NCBI GenBank assembly: GCA_021777365.1
Contig: JAJYDP010000229.1
Location: forward strand, 1-7,559
Reading direction: 5' to 3'
DNA: 7,559 nucleotides
Origin: Chloroflexota bacterium
GTDB lineage: Bacteria > Chloroflexota > Limnocylindria > Limnocylindrales > CSP1-4
Shown: piece after piece, positions 6,484 to 7,559 of the stretch
How positions within the stretch are numbered: the first letter of the stretch is position 1
Layout: every line of letters starts with the position of its first letter
The notes under the pieces: model-generated
The model's database searches: none
What the model was told of the DNA's origin: nothing
What the model saw: the letters and a program-made list of their open reading frames with translations, nothing else
Position numbers and translations under genes: made by a program

Positions 6484-6505
6484 CCGGCAGGGGGTTGGCT
6501 GCCGG
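6484..6505. promoter_or_regulatory. Inverted repeat 1, possible operator
   Basis: CCGGCAG (6484-6490) and CTGCCGG (6499-6505) form a perfect 7-bp inverted repeat around an 8-bp spacer, within the divergent intergenic region. The size and symmetry suit a dimeric regulator, but GC-rich DNA makes such repeats by chance fairly often. Confidence 0.4.
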
Positions 6506-6506
6506 T

Positions 6507-6526
6507 GCGCTGGGCGTCAGCAGCGC
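6507..6526. promoter_or_regulatory. Inverted repeat 2, possible operator
   Basis: GCGCTG (6507-6512) and CAGCGC (6521-6526) form a perfect 6-bp inverted repeat, again with an 8-bp spacer. Its centre is 22 bp from that of the first repeat, about two helical turns, so two dimers could bind the same face. The half-sites are related but not identical. Confidence 0.35.
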
Positions 6527-6559
6527 GTTCTCCCATGCGGCCCATTCGTGCGCGAATCC

Positions 6560-6587
6560 TTGACATCGGCCCGTTCTCGACTATGGG
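6560..6587 (+). promoter_or_regulatory. Sigma-70-type promoter for the gene at 6640
   Basis: A perfect -35 TTGACA (6560-6565) is followed after 16 bp by TATGGG (6582-6587), a partial -10 (TAT conserved). Transcription would start near 6594, giving a leader of about 46 nt. The inverted repeats at 6484-6526 lie just upstream of the -35, where an activator would bind. Confidence 0.5.
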
Positions 6588-6596
6588 CTCCCACGA

Positions 6597-6616
6597 CCCG
6601 ACCCGGAGGGGTCGGG
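6597..6616 (+). promoter_or_regulatory. 5' leader hairpin
   Basis: CCCGACCC (6597-6604) and GGGTCGGG (6609-6616) form a perfect, all but one G-C, 8-bp stem with loop GGAG. It lies a few bases after the predicted transcription start and 9 nt before the ribosome binding site AGGGAG (6626-6631). It could protect the 5' end of the mRNA. No T-run follows, so it is not a normal terminator. Confidence 0.5.
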
Positions 6617-6639
6617 GGAGCACACAGGGAGCATCGCCG

Positions 6640-7155
6640 ATGGACGCCACCGGAAGGGACCTCGAGGGGCGCAGCGAGCAGGCACAGTGCATCGCGCGCC
6701 TGCTCGAGGAGCTGCGCTTCGACGACAACGCGCTCGATGGTGTGGCCGCAGCGCCGGGCCCACTGGATGAGCCGGATCTCGGGAGCGCCGGCGCGGACGA
6801 CTGGATCGCCGAGGTGGCGACCCGCATGCCGCCCCCGAGCCGCTGGACGCGCCCGCGCCCGACGCCTGCCGACGCGCGTCCGCTGGCAACGGGGATGCCT
6901 GCGTCGCCCGATGCGACCCGCGAGCGGTCCGACCCGGCCGACGCCGTGCCCTCGCCAGCTCGGGCTCAGGCGCTCGGCGCCGACGGCGACACCGGCGGGG
7001 CGCTCCTGCTGGAGCCGGCCTGGCCCTCGCCCCTGGAGCGGGCGGTGGCGGTGAGCCTGCTGCTGGCCACCCTGGCCTTCGCCCTGACCAGCATGCTCGA
7101 CCCGCACCTGGCGGTCGGGGTGGTCTCGGCCCTGGTGCCCCCGCTGGCCTGGTGA
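6640..7155 (+). CDS. Small protein with acidic/Pro-rich domain and C-terminal membrane anchor
   Basis: ATG 6640 is chosen because AGGGAG (6626-6631) stands 8 nt before it and a promoter and leader hairpin precede it. The earlier in-frame ATGs (6409, 6583) lack a ribosome binding site and would overlap the divergent gene or the promoter. The 171-residue product starts with a soluble acidic part containing a likely amphipathic helix (RSEQAQCIARLLEELRF, 11-27). A low-complexity Pro/Arg/Asp linker follows (about 65-130). It ends in a hydrophobic segment at 134-152 and a second, weaker one at 156-171. There is no signal peptide, so the bulk is probably cytoplasmic and tethered by its C-terminus. 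The family is not recognised. LLEELRFDDNALDGVA recalls the N-terminal segments of anti-sigma-factor-like proteins, but no zinc-binding His/Cys motif is present. It is co-directional and coupled with the HA-domain gene downstream. Confidence 0.75.
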   Translation: MDATGRDLEGRSEQAQCIARLLEELRFDDNALDGVAAAPGPLDEPDLGSAGADDWIAEVATRMPPPSRWTRPRPTPADARPLATGMPASPDATRERSDPADAVPSPARAQALGADGDTGGALLLEPAWPSPLERAVAVSLLLATLAFALTSMLDPHLAVGVVSALVPPLAW

Positions 7156-7163
7156 GGTGCGCC

Positions 7164-7559
7164 ATGCCGACCCTGCTCGTGGTCCCCGCCGATGCCCGCA
7201 GCCAGGCCGCGCGCTGGTCGCGCGGCGCCGCGCACCTGGCCGCCTTCACGGCGCAGGCCGGGCACGCGCGGGTGCCCAAGCGCTGGGTGGCCCCCGACGG
7301 CTATCGGCTCGGGCTGTGGGTGGCCTGGCAGCGCCAGCAGGAGCGCCACGGCCGCCTGCATCCGGAGCGGCGCGCGGCCCTGGAGCGCCTGGGCTTCGTC
7401 TGGGAACCGCATCGCGCGCGCGAGGCGGCTCTGCTGCGCGCCGCGCTGGCGGCCGCCGCGACGGCCCCCGGCACATGGGCCTGGCACCTGGATCGCCGGG
7501 ATGCCCGCTGGCTCCGCACGGCGCACCGGCGCGGCCGGCTCTCCCCGGTCGCGCGGGGG
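7164..7559 (+). CDS. Helicase-associated (HA) domain protein, 3' end outside window
   Basis: ATG 7164 follows GAGG (7154-7157) by 6 nt; this ribosome binding site overlaps the stop of the preceding gene, with an 8-nt gap between the genes. The frame is open to the window edge (132 residues seen). Residues 15-82 match the helicase-associated domain (PF03457): HARVPKRWVAPDGYRLGLWV, then RQQERHGRLHPERR, then LERLGFVW. Its core aromatic and Leu-Gly positions (W41, DGY 45-47, LG 49-50, W52, GRL 63-65, LGFVW 76-80) are present. Residues 86-132 look like a second, degenerate copy (TWAWHLDRRDARWLRTAHRRGRLSP). The domain was first described at the ends of superfamily II helicases and often occurs as free tandem repeats, probably binding nucleic acid. 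No helicase motor is seen here, and the first residues leave no room for one before the domain. Confidence 0.88.
   Translation, partial: MPTLLVVPADARSQAARWSRGAAHLAAFTAQAGHARVPKRWVAPDGYRLGLWVAWQRQQERHGRLHPERRAALERLGFVWEPHRAREAALLRAALAAAATAPGTWAWHLDRRDARWLRTAHRRGRLSPVARG

Noticed and set aside
6409..6639. N-terminal extension of the 6640 gene from ATG 6409 or 6583
   Set aside because: It would run through the promoter, hairpin and divergent gene start, has an Arg-rich composition, and lacks a ribosome site at either ATG.
1..7559. CRISPR arrays, tRNA/rRNA genes, insertion sequences
   Set aside because: No regularly spaced repeat series, no recognisable tRNA cloverleaf or rRNA sequence, and no transposase or terminal inverted repeats were seen by eye.

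Overview
The window is very GC-rich bacterial DNA with strong G/C preference at third codon positions. It reads as an accessory stretch of a high-GC, lipoprotein-rich genome. Chloroflexota (Limnocylindria-like soil or freshwater lineages) or Actinomycetota are the best guesses, because secreted proteins with Ala/Pro/Ser-rich linkers, PD40-type propellers, neocarzinostatin-like and DUF4232 domains and helicase-associated (HA) domains are common there. No phylogenetic marker gene is present, so this placement is an inference.

Left block (about 41-5636, plus strand): a tightly packed run of envelope-protein genes. It holds a possible decayed lipoprotein start (41-219), a lipoprotein gene broken by a -1 frameshift (219-665, continuing out of frame to 844), a PD40/TolB-like propeller lipoprotein (858-2108), a large membrane-anchored protein joining a propeller, a neocarzinostatin-like domain and DUF4232 (2125-4317), and a propeller lipoprotein (4305-5636). 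The first, third and fourth intact or broken genes are paralogues of one another; the PD40 protein is not. All junctions are overlapping or nearly so, and two of them carry a tiny ATGA-linked ORF between the genes. The products should all sit on the outer face of the cytoplasmic membrane, and their joint function is unknown.

Middle (5637-5924): a gene-free spacer with a perfect 21-bp tandem duplication and no convincing terminator.

Right block: a four-helix membrane protein on the minus strand (5925-6434), then a divergent intergenic region (6435-6639) with two neighbouring inverted repeats, a good -35 element and an 8-bp hairpin predicted at the very 5' end of the rightward mRNA. That mRNA would encode a small acidic/Pro-rich protein with a C-terminal membrane anchor (6640-7155) and a coupled HA-domain protein that runs off the window (7164-7559).

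The most notable points are the paralogue array with its decayed members, the propeller-neocarzinostatin-DUF4232 fusion, the repeated mini-ORF design at gene junctions, and the leader and operator-like structure before 6640.
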